Source of the DNA: UBA2705 sp963977105 | Lineage (GTDB): Bacteria > Pseudomonadota > Alphaproteobacteria > Micavibrionales > Micavibrionaceae | Direction of reading: 5' to 3' | Length of the DNA stretch: 64,000 bases | Assembly (NCBI GenBank): GCA_963977105.1 | Contig: CAXBNI010000001.1 | Coordinates: forward strand, 620,001-684,000 | Shown: positions 43,400 to 52,196 of the stretch, piece by piece | How the letters are laid out: each line of letters starts with the position of its first letter | How positions within the stretch are numbered: the stretch's first letter is position 1 | Position numbers and translations under genes: made by a program | The notes under the pieces: model-generated | Told to the model about the DNA's origin: nothing | The model's input: the letters and a program-made list of their open reading frames with translations, nothing else | Databases searched by the model: none

Positions 43400-44503
43400 T
43401 TATGCGGCCTTTCCTGTGTTTTGTTTATTGTTTTTTGTTTTTGCACTTACAAATGGTAGCGGCGCTATCGCGGCTTTTAACTTACGTCCCCTTACATCTA
43501 AGAAGATTTCCGTATCAGCCGCGCTATAATCTGACAAAACATAGCCCATTGCAATCGCTTTGTTTAAAGATGGGCTATGACCGCCGCTTGTAAGCGCGCC
43601 AATTTCTTCATCATCTGCATTTAGTATCTTCACGCCTTCACGGGCAATTCCCTTATCAATAAGGCTTACCCCTACACGCTTACGGGACACACCATTTGCG
43701 CGATGTGCGGATATAACATCCCCCCCTATATAATCAGCATCCTGTTTACGAACAACCCAAGCGATATCAGCCTCTATAGGTGAGGTTGTCGCATCTATGT
43801 CATGCCCATAGAGAGGATAGCCCATTTCTAAGCGTAGGGAATCGCGCGCTGCGAGACCGCAAGGTAATGCCCCCTGCTCGTCTATAAGCTCCTGCCATAA
43901 AGCTAAGGCTTGATCCACAGGGACACTGACTTCAAAGCCATCCTCCCCTGTATAGCCTAATCGAGACACCCACAAGTCTTCATATTTCGCCATACGCATA
44001 TATCCGAGCGCAGAGAGGTCTTCCCCTATACAGTTTGATAAAGCAGTTTCAGCCTTTGGTCCTTGCACCGCTATTAACGCGCGGTCATCAAAAACCTCTA
44101 AGCTTATATGAGCGGGTAGGTTTTCTTTTATCCATGCAATGTCTTTATCCTTACAGCCTGCGTTAATCACAGCAAAGAACACATCATCAGCAAGGCGCGT
44201 CACAATAAGGTCATCTATAATGCCCCCCTGTGCGTTCGTCAGTACTGTATATTTAGACACACCGTTTTTGACTTTGCTAAAAGCCGAAGGCGTAATAGTT
44301 TCAAGGAAAGCTGCGCAACCTCTACCTGATAACTGTATTTGCCCCATATGGGAGACATCAAACAAGCCAAGACTGTCGCGCACCCCTTTATGTTCACTTA
44401 ATACGCCTGCTTCATAATAGAAAGGCATTTCATAGCCCGCGAATTCGCCCATGCTTTTGGCGTGCGCGGCGTGATATGCATGAAGCGCTGTTTGTTTTGC
44501 CAT
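43400..44503 (-). CDS. gcvT: Glycine cleavage system T protein (aminomethyltransferase)
   Basis: 367 residues. Transfers the methylene group from the H-protein-bound intermediate to tetrahydrofolate and releases ammonia. The folate-binding fold shows FDVSHMGQI near 47-55, the GGIIDDLIV segment near 95-103 and CGLAARDSLRLEMG near 215-228 with the catalytic Asp region before it. The C-terminal OB-like domain covers about 280-360. No glycine riboswitch-like leader was evident in the 43 bases upstream. Followed directly by gcvH. Confidence 0.96.
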   Translation of the reverse strand: MAKQTALHAYHAAHAKSMGEFAGYEMPFYYEAGVLSEHKGVRDSLGLFDVSHMGQIQLSGRGCAAFLETITPSAFSKVKNGVSKYTVLTNAQGGIIDDLIVTRLADDVFFAVINAGCKDKDIAWIKENLPAHISLEVFDDRALIAVQGPKAETALSNCIGEDLSALGYMRMAKYEDLWVSRLGYTGEDGFEVSVPVDQALALWQELIDEQGALPCGLAARDSLRLEMGYPLYGHDIDATTSPIEADIAWVVRKQDADYIGGDVISAHRANGVSRKRVGVSLIDKGIAREGVKILNADDEEIGALTSGGHSPSLNKAIAMGYVLSDYSAADTEIFLDVRGRKLKAAIAPLPFVSAKTKNNKQNTGKAA

Positions 44504-44546
44504 TTTATATACCTCGTCTGTATTTTATTATTATATATTATGCAGC

Positions 44547-45398
44547 TTATATCTTACGGGGCTGACCGCCACGGCTAACGCTTCTGAGGCGGCGCGCTCT
44601 GGCCAGTTCATTTTCAATGCCTTCAAGCTCAGAGGCGGCTTTCTCATTCACATGTCCGCCTTGAATTAAGTCTTTTTCAATAATGCCTAAGCGCTGGGCG
44701 ACTTCTTGGTAGCCATCAATCAGCACTTCTCCCCCTGCATCAACGCGGTCACGCCCTAAGCGGTCATCGCTTTTAATATCCCATATACGGCAATTATCAG
44801 GCGAGATCTCATCTGCGAGTAATAAATAAACCTCACCATATTCGCCATATATACGGCCAAATTCAATGTTGAAATCAACAAGGCGCATATGCACACCTGC
44901 AAACATACCATTAAGGAAGTCATTGACGCGCATAGACATATAGGTAATGTCTTCAAGCTCAAATGGGTCAACGACGCCGCGCTCAATAGCGTGGTAGTCA
45001 TTCACGAGCGTTCTCTCCCCATTATCGTGTTTCATATATATTTCAAAGATTGGCTGATTAAGAACCGTGCCTTCTTTGACATTAAGGCGTTTACAAAGCG
45101 AGCCCGCCGCAACATTGCGTACCATGACTTCTAAACCAATAACCTCAACACGGCGGACAAGCTGTTCGCGCATATTTAGCTGTTTGATAAAATGAGTCGG
45201 TACGCCGACTTGTTCAATGCGCGTCATTATATGTGCAGATATACGGTTTGTTAACACGCCTTTACCTGTCAGCGTCTGGATTTTATCATTACCTTTAGCG
45301 GCAATATCGTCCTTAAAATACACAATGGCGTGCGCTGCTTCGTCGCCTTCAAATAATGTTTTGGTTAGACCGTCGTTAATGATTACTTTGCGTGCCAT
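44547..45398 (-). CDS. purC: Phosphoribosylaminoimidazole-succinocarboxamide synthase
   Basis: 283 residues. ATP-dependent ligase that joins aspartate to CAIR in purine synthesis. The N-terminal ATP-binding part contains YFKDDIAAKGNDK near 27-39 and the phosphoribosyl site EVMVRNVAAGSLCKR near 90-104; the C-terminal part contains LVDFNIEFGR and DEISPDNCRIWD. The C-terminus has an Arg-rich extension (about 30 residues) past the E. coli end. In many alphaproteobacteria purC is followed by purS-purQ; these are not here. Confidence 0.96.
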   Translation of the reverse strand: MARKVIINDGLTKTLFEGDEAAHAIVYFKDDIAAKGNDKIQTLTGKGVLTNRISAHIMTRIEQVGVPTHFIKQLNMREQLVRRVEVIGLEVMVRNVAAGSLCKRLNVKEGTVLNQPIFEIYMKHDNGERTLVNDYHAIERGVVDPFELEDITYMSMRVNDFLNGMFAGVHMRLVDFNIEFGRIYGEYGEVYLLLADEISPDNCRIWDIKSDDRLGRDRVDAGGEVLIDGYQEVAQRLGIIEKDLIQGGHVNEKAASELEGIENELARARRLRSVSRGGQPRKI

Positions 45399-45683
45399 AA
45401 AAAATCTCTTATAAATCTAGACTTAAAGCATGATCGAGCTGCGTTGTGCTTCCCTTATTCATACCACCGATTAATACAATAAGCCTCAATCATAAACGCC
45501 AAAAATACAGAAGAAAAGGCCTTATGTGGCCCTCTTTAATATTGCTCAGATATTCATTTCAGAAAAACATTGTAGACAATTCGTATTTACGGCCTGTTGT
45601 TTATATATTTTTTACTATTATTATATCTAATATAACGGTAGAAGCTTTTATAGTGAATAATATATGATAAGGAATAAAAATAA

Positions 45684-46010
45684 ATGAGCAGCATGGAAGA
45701 CCGCCAGAAGACTTTCGAAACTAAGTTTGCACATGACGACGCGATGCTTTTTAAAGTCGAAGCGCGCACATGTAAGTTATTCGGCCTCTGGGTCGCTGAG
45801 CAAATTGGCCTAGATGCCGATACAGCAAAAAGCTACGCTGGTGAAGTTGTTTCCGCGAACCTTGAAGAAGTTGGTTACAACGATGTGATCCGTAAGGTTC
45901 GTCCTGACATTGACGCAAAAGGTTTAGAGCTTTCAGATCATATGCTGAATACTAAGCTTGAGGAATATGAAGCGGAGGCCAAGGAACAGCTTATGAGCGA
46001 AGTAAAATAA
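45684..46010 (+). CDS. F1-ATPase inhibitor subunit zeta (DUF1476)
   Basis: 108 residues. Small four-helix protein specific to alphaproteobacteria; in Paracoccus its N-terminal segment enters F1-ATPase and blocks ATP hydrolysis. The family opening MEDRQKTFETKFAHDDAM is followed by KVEARTCKLFGLW, and the tail EEYEAEAKEQL is typical. It is therefore expected to protect ATP when the proton gradient collapses. ATP synthase genes are not in the window. AAGGAA precedes the ATG and a strong terminator follows. Confidence 0.93.
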   Translation: MSSMEDRQKTFETKFAHDDAMLFKVEARTCKLFGLWVAEQIGLDADTAKSYAGEVVSANLEEVGYNDVIRKVRPDIDAKGLELSDHMLNTKLEEYEAEAKEQLMSEVK

Positions 46011-46051
46011 GCTTTTCGACTGCACCTTACAGAGTTAAAGACAATAAAAAG

Positions 46052-46081
46052 CCCCCGAATGCTGTTACCGCATTCTGGGGG
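46052..46081 (+). terminator. Terminator of the zeta inhibitor gene
   Basis: Stem CCCCC-GAATGC / GCATTC-T-GGGGG with a seven-base loop, followed by TTTTATTTTT, about 40 bases after the stop codon. Confidence 0.88.
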
Positions 46082-46231
46082 TTTTATTTTTCCCGTTCAA
46101 CTCGCTAGAGAAGCCTCTCATGGCGACTTAAGAATTGAAGCTAAACTAAAAAAAGCAATCTGCAGAGTCTTTCCTTAAAATCCACATATTGTTTTCTGGG
46201 GATAAAGTACCAAAAATTAAATTTTTCCGGT

Positions 46232-47728
46232 TCAATCTCGCTTGATAACCTTATACAAGTCGCCCACGCGAATGTTGTCCCTTGGGTCAATTAGACCATT
46301 GAGCACCTTGAAATACTCACTACTATATTGCTCAAAGACTTTATTCTGTAGCTGCGAAAGACTACCCACGGTATCACCAGATCGTGCATGTACAAGTGAT
46401 ATCGCATCACCACTCCCAAGATTCTCTTTCTTTATACGCTCAAAGCTATAGGTCATAGATTTATACGCATTGTTATCCGCTGAACTTATATTTGAGGGCA
46501 GCGCAATTTGGAAGCGAAAGAACTTATCAGGCGCCCATTGAATAGCCACTAAACGGATCTGCGCGGCGCGCCCATTCACATGACCAGGGAACACAGCCGT
46601 CGCAGCATCTAAGCCGTTAATCTTGATTGGCTCGACTAACTGTAACGGTTCTTCATTCATCCATTCATATTGAATATAGGCCGCAGCAGATAAAGCCTGC
46701 TTTGATGTCGCCATATCAAGCACGGCGACGCCTTGATTTTCTTGGTTCTGTGCAGATATAATAACTTCTGATGGCTTGTTTACAATCTTTGCAAAAGCTG
46801 GCGCTGTAAATTTAAAGCCAAGTTCTGGGTGCACAAATGTATTACCGCGCACATAGCCTTGCGCCGCTGAGCTACCCCATGGCAACCCCATGATTTTCTT
46901 TAAGTAATCATTCTTATTTCGCGCCGTCGCGCTGCCGCCTGTATATTTCGCGGCTTCGGCCACAGTCTTTTCAACACGGTCTGCATTTAAAGGGTGCGTT
47001 GAGAAGTATACGGGTGTTTGTGATGACGCTTTACCATTTGCGCGTGCATCTAACTGCGTATAAGCACCAAGCGTTTTTAAGAACCGCGTCATACCTGTTG
47101 TATCATAACCTGAACGAGAGAGATAACGCACACCGAGCATATCTGCTTCACTTTCCTGAGAGCGCGAATAGCTATTAAGGTACAGGCTTGCACCCATATT
47201 CACGAGCTGCCCTGCATCAGGACTGTTCACAGCTGCACCAAGAAGCGTCGCGCCTATCCCTGTGACAATAGAATGCGAATAACGCTCAGCGCTATGGCGC
47301 CCTGTGATATGACCGACTTCATGGCCCAACACAGCCGCGAGCTCTGATTCGTCACTTGCCAGCGCAAGAATACCGCGCGTGATATAGACATAGCCCCCCG
47401 GAACAGCGAAAGCATTTGCCTCAGGCGTATCGAGGACAAAGAATCTGTACTGCACATCTGGGCGTTCTGTGTTTTTAGCGACTTTTTGGCCAACGGCCTG
47501 CACATAATCTGTGACTGCTTTGTTTTTATATAGGCCGCCAAATTGTTTTAAAATCTTCGCATGCTCCTGCGCGCCGACTTGATTTTCCTTCTCAGGCGAC
47601 ATAAAGCTCGCAAATTGACGCTCCCCCGTCGCAGGGTTAGTTGAACACGCCCCTAAAAACATGCTAAAGCTTAAGCTCAGTATCACTAATGACACTTTCA
47701 AAGGGCTTTGAATTGAAATGGCACGCAT
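46232..47728 (-). CDS. M48-family zinc metalloprotease lipoprotein with C-terminal LysM-like domain
   Basis: 498 residues from ATG at 47728, preceded by AAGGA; a start at 47749 would add seven residues. Lipobox LGAC gives a predicted lipidated C28, so it is anchored at a membrane facing the periplasm. The M48 catalytic domain has HEVGH (136-140) and E192 (QESEAD) as third zinc ligand. A beta-rich linker domain follows, and the last about 50 residues (SGDTVGSL...VLNGL...VGDLYKVI) resemble LysM. Related BepA/LoiP enzymes police outer-membrane protein assembly. Its start overlaps a divergent gene. Confidence 0.9.
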   Translation of the reverse strand: MRAISIQSPLKVSLVILSLSFSMFLGACSTNPATGERQFASFMSPEKENQVGAQEHAKILKQFGGLYKNKAVTDYVQAVGQKVAKNTERPDVQYRFFVLDTPEANAFAVPGGYVYITRGILALASDESELAAVLGHEVGHITGRHSAERYSHSIVTGIGATLLGAAVNSPDAGQLVNMGASLYLNSYSRSQESEADMLGVRYLSRSGYDTTGMTRFLKTLGAYTQLDARANGKASSQTPVYFSTHPLNADRVEKTVAEAAKYTGGSATARNKNDYLKKIMGLPWGSSAAQGYVRGNTFVHPELGFKFTAPAFAKIVNKPSEVIISAQNQENQGVAVLDMATSKQALSAAAYIQYEWMNEEPLQLVEPIKINGLDAATAVFPGHVNGRAAQIRLVAIQWAPDKFFRFQIALPSNISSADNNAYKSMTYSFERIKKENLGSGDAISLVHARSGDTVGSLSQLQNKVFEQYSSEYFKVLNGLIDPRDNIRVGDLYKVIKRD

Positions 47729-48653
47729 AATTTCGTTCCTTCTATACATTTTAACAATGACGGTTTCGTTGAATACTATCGAAACATCACTGTTTAATAA
47801 ACATGTTTTTGCGCAAGGGCTTCAGCATGTCACGGTTGAACAAGGCAGCGATGCCAGTATCACACCCGAAAGTGAAGAAGAAGTAAAAGCCCGCGCGCAA
47901 TCAGCCTTAGATAAAACTGAGATTTTATTTACAGACGAAGATGCACGAGAAACCAAGCATTTAAAAACAGTCCTGTTCACTAAGGCTGTAGATTCTCAGC
48001 GTTTACTAACCAGTGAGGGCGAGATTATCTATTTAGAAGGTTTATTCATTCCTGAGAACGAAGATAATGACATCAAAACGCAACAATTTATTGAAGAACA
48101 TTACCTTGATAAAGACATCGATCTTTATATTTGCAAAGAATCAAAGTGTAAAAGCACTGACCGTTACGGTCACTTACGCGTACATGCCGTGACGCAAAAA
48201 GATAAAACATGGCTACAAGCAGCCCTCCTCACCACCGGCCATGCCCAGTTAAGAACGCGCAGTGACTGGCCTGCACTTATCACAAGAATGCAACGCATAG
48301 AAAGCACAGCACGCATAGAAAAGATCGGCCTGTGGCTGATACCTGATTTATCAATAATGGACGCCCTTAAAATTACAGACGAACAGCGCGGCTTCCACCT
48401 CGTCGAAGGCCGCGTGCACAGCGTTGCTATGCATAAAAACATAGTCTATTTAAACTTTGGTGACAATTGGCGTGAGGACTTTACCGTTGTTGTGCCTTCA
48501 ACCATGCGCCGTGTATTTGCTAAAAACGGTATCGACATAATGGGCAAAGGCGGCGAAATTCTTCGCGTGCGCGGCTGGATTGATAGTTATAATGGCCCAT
48601 TCATTGAAATTGACCATGCAGAGCAAATTGAATGGATTAAAACAGCGAATTAG
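47718..48653 (+). CDS. Exported SNase-like (thermonuclease-fold) protein, probably catalytically inactive
   Basis: 311 residues. The start at 47718 gives a plausible signal peptide (ARIISFLLYILTMTVSL, cleavage near FA-QG at about 34), whereas the next ATG at 47757 would lose it. An SNase-like fold covers about 90-200 with YLEGLFIPE and TDRYGHLRV. The active-site residues are altered: the DGD calcium motif reads DSQ, the Arg equivalent to R35 is Tyr, and the YGR Arg equivalent to R87 is His. A second beta-domain (about 215-311) follows. The start codon lies inside the divergent M48 gene. Confidence 0.75.
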   Translation: MARIISFLLYILTMTVSLNTIETSLFNKHVFAQGLQHVTVEQGSDASITPESEEEVKARAQSALDKTEILFTDEDARETKHLKTVLFTKAVDSQRLLTSEGEIIYLEGLFIPENEDNDIKTQQFIEEHYLDKDIDLYICKESKCKSTDRYGHLRVHAVTQKDKTWLQAALLTTGHAQLRTRSDWPALITRMQRIESTARIEKIGLWLIPDLSIMDALKITDEQRGFHLVEGRVHSVAMHKNIVYLNFGDNWREDFTVVVPSTMRRVFAKNGIDIMGKGGEILRVRGWIDSYNGPFIEIDHAEQIEWIKTAN

Positions 48654-48690
48654 CCCTTTCGCAAAAATTTAATAATGCTACTATAGCTCT

Positions 48691-49653
48691 ATGCACAGTA
48701 GTATCGATTTATACCCACCGATAGACCCATACGCATCTGGCTTCTTAGAAGTCAGTGCTCTGCATAGTATGTATTGGGAACAATGCGGCAATCCAAATGG
48801 CGTCCCTGTGTTAATTGTGCATGGTGGACCGGGTGAAGGCTGTTCCCCTATACATCGTCGTTTTTTTGACCCGAACATATTCCGTATCATCTTATTCGAT
48901 CAGCGCGGCTGTGGGCGCTCTTCACCGCATGGTGAATTAAAAGAAAACACCCCTGCACATCTTGTTGATGACATCAACATTATCCGCAAACATTTAGATA
49001 TTGATTCTTGGCATGTTTTTGGCGGCTCATGGGGCAGCACGCTCGGCTTTTTATATACGTTAAAATACCCGAGCCATGTCAAAAGCATGATTCTCAGGGG
49101 CATATTCTTGTTCCAGCAAAAAGAAATTGATTGGTTCCTTTATGGTATCAAAGGCTTTTTCCCTAAAACATGGGCGCGCTTTACAGCGCATCTGAGCGAA
49201 AAAGAACAAAAAGACATTCTTAAATCTTATTACAACAAGCTGACCCATAAAGACCTGACCATACAAAAAGACGCTGCGGTTGATTGGTTTACCTATGAAA
49301 GCACATGCGCGACTCTTTCGCCGAATAAGGGCATAGCCATTCACGAACAGCATAAACCGCAGGCCTTAGCGATGGCACGCATTGAGGCCCATTATTTTAA
49401 AAACCACACAATGGATGGTAAAAATGCGCTTTTAAATCAGCTCGCCAAAATCAAACATATCCCACTGACCATTGTCCAAGGGCGATACGACATTATCTGT
49501 CCGCCGGTAAGTGCGCAATCGGTCATTGATATTTGGGATAACGCGCAGTATTATCTGGTCGATAATGCAGGCCACTCTATGATGGACCCTGCAATAAAAG
49601 ACAAACTGCTCACCGTGACATATAACTTGGCTGAGCATTATAAAAACACATAA
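48691..49653 (+). CDS. pip: Prolyl aminopeptidase (proline iminopeptidase)
   Basis: 320 residues. Alpha/beta-hydrolase that removes N-terminal proline from peptides. HGGPGEGC is the oxyanion loop (about 48-55). DQRGCGRSSPHG is characteristic of the S33 family. The nucleophile elbow is GGSWGS near 110-115, the acid is in GRYDIICPP near 270 and the histidine in NAGHSMMD near 298. Expected cytosolic. It lies upstream of pgk on the same strand with a gap of 17 bases. Confidence 0.94.
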   Translation: MHSSIDLYPPIDPYASGFLEVSALHSMYWEQCGNPNGVPVLIVHGGPGEGCSPIHRRFFDPNIFRIILFDQRGCGRSSPHGELKENTPAHLVDDINIIRKHLDIDSWHVFGGSWGSTLGFLYTLKYPSHVKSMILRGIFLFQQKEIDWFLYGIKGFFPKTWARFTAHLSEKEQKDILKSYYNKLTHKDLTIQKDAAVDWFTYESTCATLSPNKGIAIHEQHKPQALAMARIEAHYFKNHTMDGKNALLNQLAKIKHIPLTIVQGRYDIICPPVSAQSVIDIWDNAQYYLVDNAGHSMMDPAIKDKLLTVTYNLAEHYKNT

Positions 49654-49670
49654 ATCAAAGGATGAGCACG

Positions 49671-50876
49671 ATGTCATACACAAAGCTAAACACGTTAAAC
49701 CTCGCCAATAAAACCGTTTTGCTAAGGGCTGACCTCAATGTTCCTGTACAGGGCGGTGTCGTTAGCGACTTTACGCGGATTGATCGCCTCAAACCAACCA
49801 TTGATTACTTACTCTCTCACAACAGCAAAGTCGTTGTGATTTCACATTTTGGCCGCCCTAAGGGCCAAGTTAACCCTGATTATTCACTGTCATTCCTGAC
49901 CACCGTACTTATTGACCGCTGGAGCTGCCCTGTGCATTTTTCCGAAGGCTGCATCGGCGATGATGCAAAAGCGCAAATTGATGAGATGGGCACAGGCGAA
50001 GTTATGTTACTCGAAAACCTGCGCTTTCATGCCGGAGAGGAAAGCAACGACAAAGTCTTTGCCGCTGCATTAGCGCAGCTTGGTGACATTTACGTTAATG
50101 ATGCGTTTTCCGCCACGCACCGCGCCCACGCATCAATTGATGCGATTACCGCGCTGATTCCCTCTGCCGCGGGACTTTTGGTTGAAGAAGAGCTTGATAA
50201 TTTAGAACATATTTTAAAAACACCAGAACACCCCATCGCAGCCGTAGTTGGCGGCGCAAAGGTTTCGACCAAACTGAGCTTGCTTAAAAACCTTGTCACG
50301 CAGGTTGATGTCTTAATCCTTGGTGGAGGTATGGCCAATACGTTTTTGCTCGCTAATGAGCACAGCATAGGCAAATCCCTCGCGGAGCCTGACATGATTG
50401 ATGAAGCGAAAGATATTATGCAGGTTGCGAAGGATTCTGATTGCCAAATCATCCTACCTATAGACGCAAACTGCGCCGTCGCATTTGCAGAGGGCGCAAA
50501 ATCAGAAATACAAAAAACCAACGTAATCTCAGATGATTTAATGGTGCTCGATATTGGGCCAGAAAGCATTCAAAATGTAAAAGACGTGCTCTCAGGGTGT
50601 AAAACTGTCATTTGGAACGGGCCAATGGGCGCATTTGAAATCGCGCCTTTTGATATTGGTACAAATGAGCTCGCACAATTCGTTGCAGCGCTGACCAAAG
50701 ACGGCAAAATTAAATCTGTTGCTGGCGGCGGCGATACAGTCGCGGCGCTTGATGGCACTGATAGTTCAAAAGATTTTACTTATATTTCAACCGCTGGCGG
50801 CGCATTCCTTGAATGGTTAGAGGGCAATACCCTCCCTGGGATTGCGGCGTTAGAAAACAACAAGAAGGCAGCCTAA
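49671..50876 (+). CDS. pgk: Phosphoglycerate kinase
   Basis: 401 residues from ATG at 49671, which has AAAGG about nine bases upstream; the earlier ATG at 49662 abuts that site. Glycolytic ATP-forming step. LLRADLNVPVQ (about 19-29), SHFGRPKG (about 59-66), LLENLRFHAGEE and the hinge/nucleotide segment GGAKVSTKL and AGGGDTVAAL are intact. Usual partners gapA and fbaA are not adjacent; instead rimM follows directly. Confidence 0.97.
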   Translation: MSYTKLNTLNLANKTVLLRADLNVPVQGGVVSDFTRIDRLKPTIDYLLSHNSKVVVISHFGRPKGQVNPDYSLSFLTTVLIDRWSCPVHFSEGCIGDDAKAQIDEMGTGEVMLLENLRFHAGEESNDKVFAAALAQLGDIYVNDAFSATHRAHASIDAITALIPSAAGLLVEEELDNLEHILKTPEHPIAAVVGGAKVSTKLSLLKNLVTQVDVLILGGGMANTFLLANEHSIGKSLAEPDMIDEAKDIMQVAKDSDCQIILPIDANCAVAFAEGAKSEIQKTNVISDDLMVLDIGPESIQNVKDVLSGCKTVIWNGPMGAFEIAPFDIGTNELAQFVAALTKDGKIKSVAGGGDTVAALDGTDSSKDFTYISTAGGAFLEWLEGNTLPGIAALENNKKAA

Positions 50877-51386
50877 ATGATGAAGCGTATCTGCGTCGCA
50901 AAAATATTGAATGCACACGGCATTCGCGGCCTCATAAAGCTGCGTATCCATGCTGAGAACATTGAACTTATCCGTGACCCGAACATCACGTTATATCGTG
51001 ATGGAACCACTGCCAACACAATTGAGCTCACATTGAAAAATGCGCTTAAAGGTGACTACCTTGCCGAAGTCGACGGCGTAAGCGACCGAAACGGCGCAGA
51101 AGAGCTGCGTCATTTAGAAATATTCATGGATGAGGCTGACCTTCCTTCACTAGCTGATGATGAAATTTACCATCGTGACCTTGTCGAAATGACCGTTTTA
51201 AATGAAGACGGCGAAGCATTAGGTATCGTCAAGGCTGTACGTAACTTTGGCGCGGAAGATTTACTTGAAATTTCGCCACGCGCGGGAAATAATTTTTATC
51301 TGCCCTATCGCAGTGATTTTATTGTCGAATCAAACACAGACAAAAAACAGATCATCATCACTGATTATGAAGACTATATAGGGTAA
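50877..51386 (+). CDS. rimM: 16S rRNA processing protein RimM
   Basis: 169 residues. Helps mature the 30S head by binding S19. The N-terminal beta-barrel contains AKILNAHGIRGLIKL (about 8-22) and the PRC-type C-terminal barrel has DEIYHRDLVEM near 96-106. The ATG directly follows the pgk stop (TAA-ATG); a second ATG is three bases later. In many bacteria the order is rpsP-rimM-trmD-rplS; rpsP is replaced here by pgk. Confidence 0.95.
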   Translation: MMKRICVAKILNAHGIRGLIKLRIHAENIELIRDPNITLYRDGTTANTIELTLKNALKGDYLAEVDGVSDRNGAEELRHLEIFMDEADLPSLADDEIYHRDLVEMTVLNEDGEALGIVKAVRNFGAEDLLEISPRAGNNFYLPYRSDFIVESNTDKKQIIITDYEDYIG

Positions 51387-51395
51387 GCAAATATA

Positions 51396-52109
51396 ATGAG
51401 CTGGCACGTCAATATAATCACCCTCTTCCCTGAAATGTTTCCCGCCATGCTGGGGCAGTCTCTTGCGGGCAAAGCGCTACAGCGCGGTGATTGGTCATAC
51501 AGCATCATCAACCCGCGCGACTTTGCCGAAGACAAACATAAATCTGTAGATGATACGCCCTTTGGCGGCGGAGCAGGTATGGTTTTACGTGCCGATATTC
51601 TTGAAAAAGCATTATTAAGCATAGAAAACCCGGGACGCAAAATATATCTCAGTCCGCGCGGTCAAGTTCTCAATCAAAAACTGTCAGAAACATTATCACA
51701 CACAGAGCAATCAATCACACTGCTTTGTGGGCGCTATGAAGGTGTCGACCAACGCTTTTTAGACGCGCATAGCTTTGAAGAAATCAGCATTGGCGACTAC
51801 GTATTATCCGGCGGCGAACCTGCCGCGCAAATCCTAATGGATAGCTGTATACGCTTACTTCCAGGGGTTATGGGCAATGCTGAAACAGCTGGCGACGAAA
51901 GCCACAGTAACGGCCTTTTGGAATACCCGCATTACACACGCCCTGCAGAATGGACGGATTGCTTTAACCAAACACATATTGTCCCTGATATCTTACGCTC
52001 AGGTAACCATGCCAAAGTCGATGCTTGGCGCGAACAATCCGCAAAGGACCTGACACAGGAGCGCCGACCTGATATGTGGACAAAGTATAATGAGGATACA
52101 AAAAATTAA
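51396..52109 (+). CDS. trmD: tRNA (guanine37-N1)-methyltransferase
   Basis: 237 residues. SPOUT-class methyltransferase that makes m1G37 and prevents frameshifting. The start INIITLFPEMFP is standard, FGGGAGMVLR follows near 48-57, the SAM knot has LLCGRYEGVDQRF near 108-120 and SIGDYVLSGGEPAA near 130-143. The usual RRPD-W ending is present. Nine bases after rimM. Next on the strand is a histidine kinase rather than rplS. Confidence 0.97.
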   Translation: MSWHVNIITLFPEMFPAMLGQSLAGKALQRGDWSYSIINPRDFAEDKHKSVDDTPFGGGAGMVLRADILEKALLSIENPGRKIYLSPRGQVLNQKLSETLSHTEQSITLLCGRYEGVDQRFLDAHSFEEISIGDYVLSGGEPAAQILMDSCIRLLPGVMGNAETAGDESHSNGLLEYPHYTRPAEWTDCFNQTHIVPDILRSGNHAKVDAWREQSAKDLTQERRPDMWTKYNEDTKN

Positions 52110-52196
52110 TTAACTCAATGTATATTAGATAATTATATTTATTCTTTATTTTAATAAATTAATTTTCAATCACTTAATTGGGCTTATATTTACAGT

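Noticed and set aside
45399..45683. Possible riboswitch or small RNA between purC and the zeta gene
   Set aside because: The interval is A/T-rich with only a weak GGCC/GGCC hairpin (about 45520) and no purine-riboswitch-like core.
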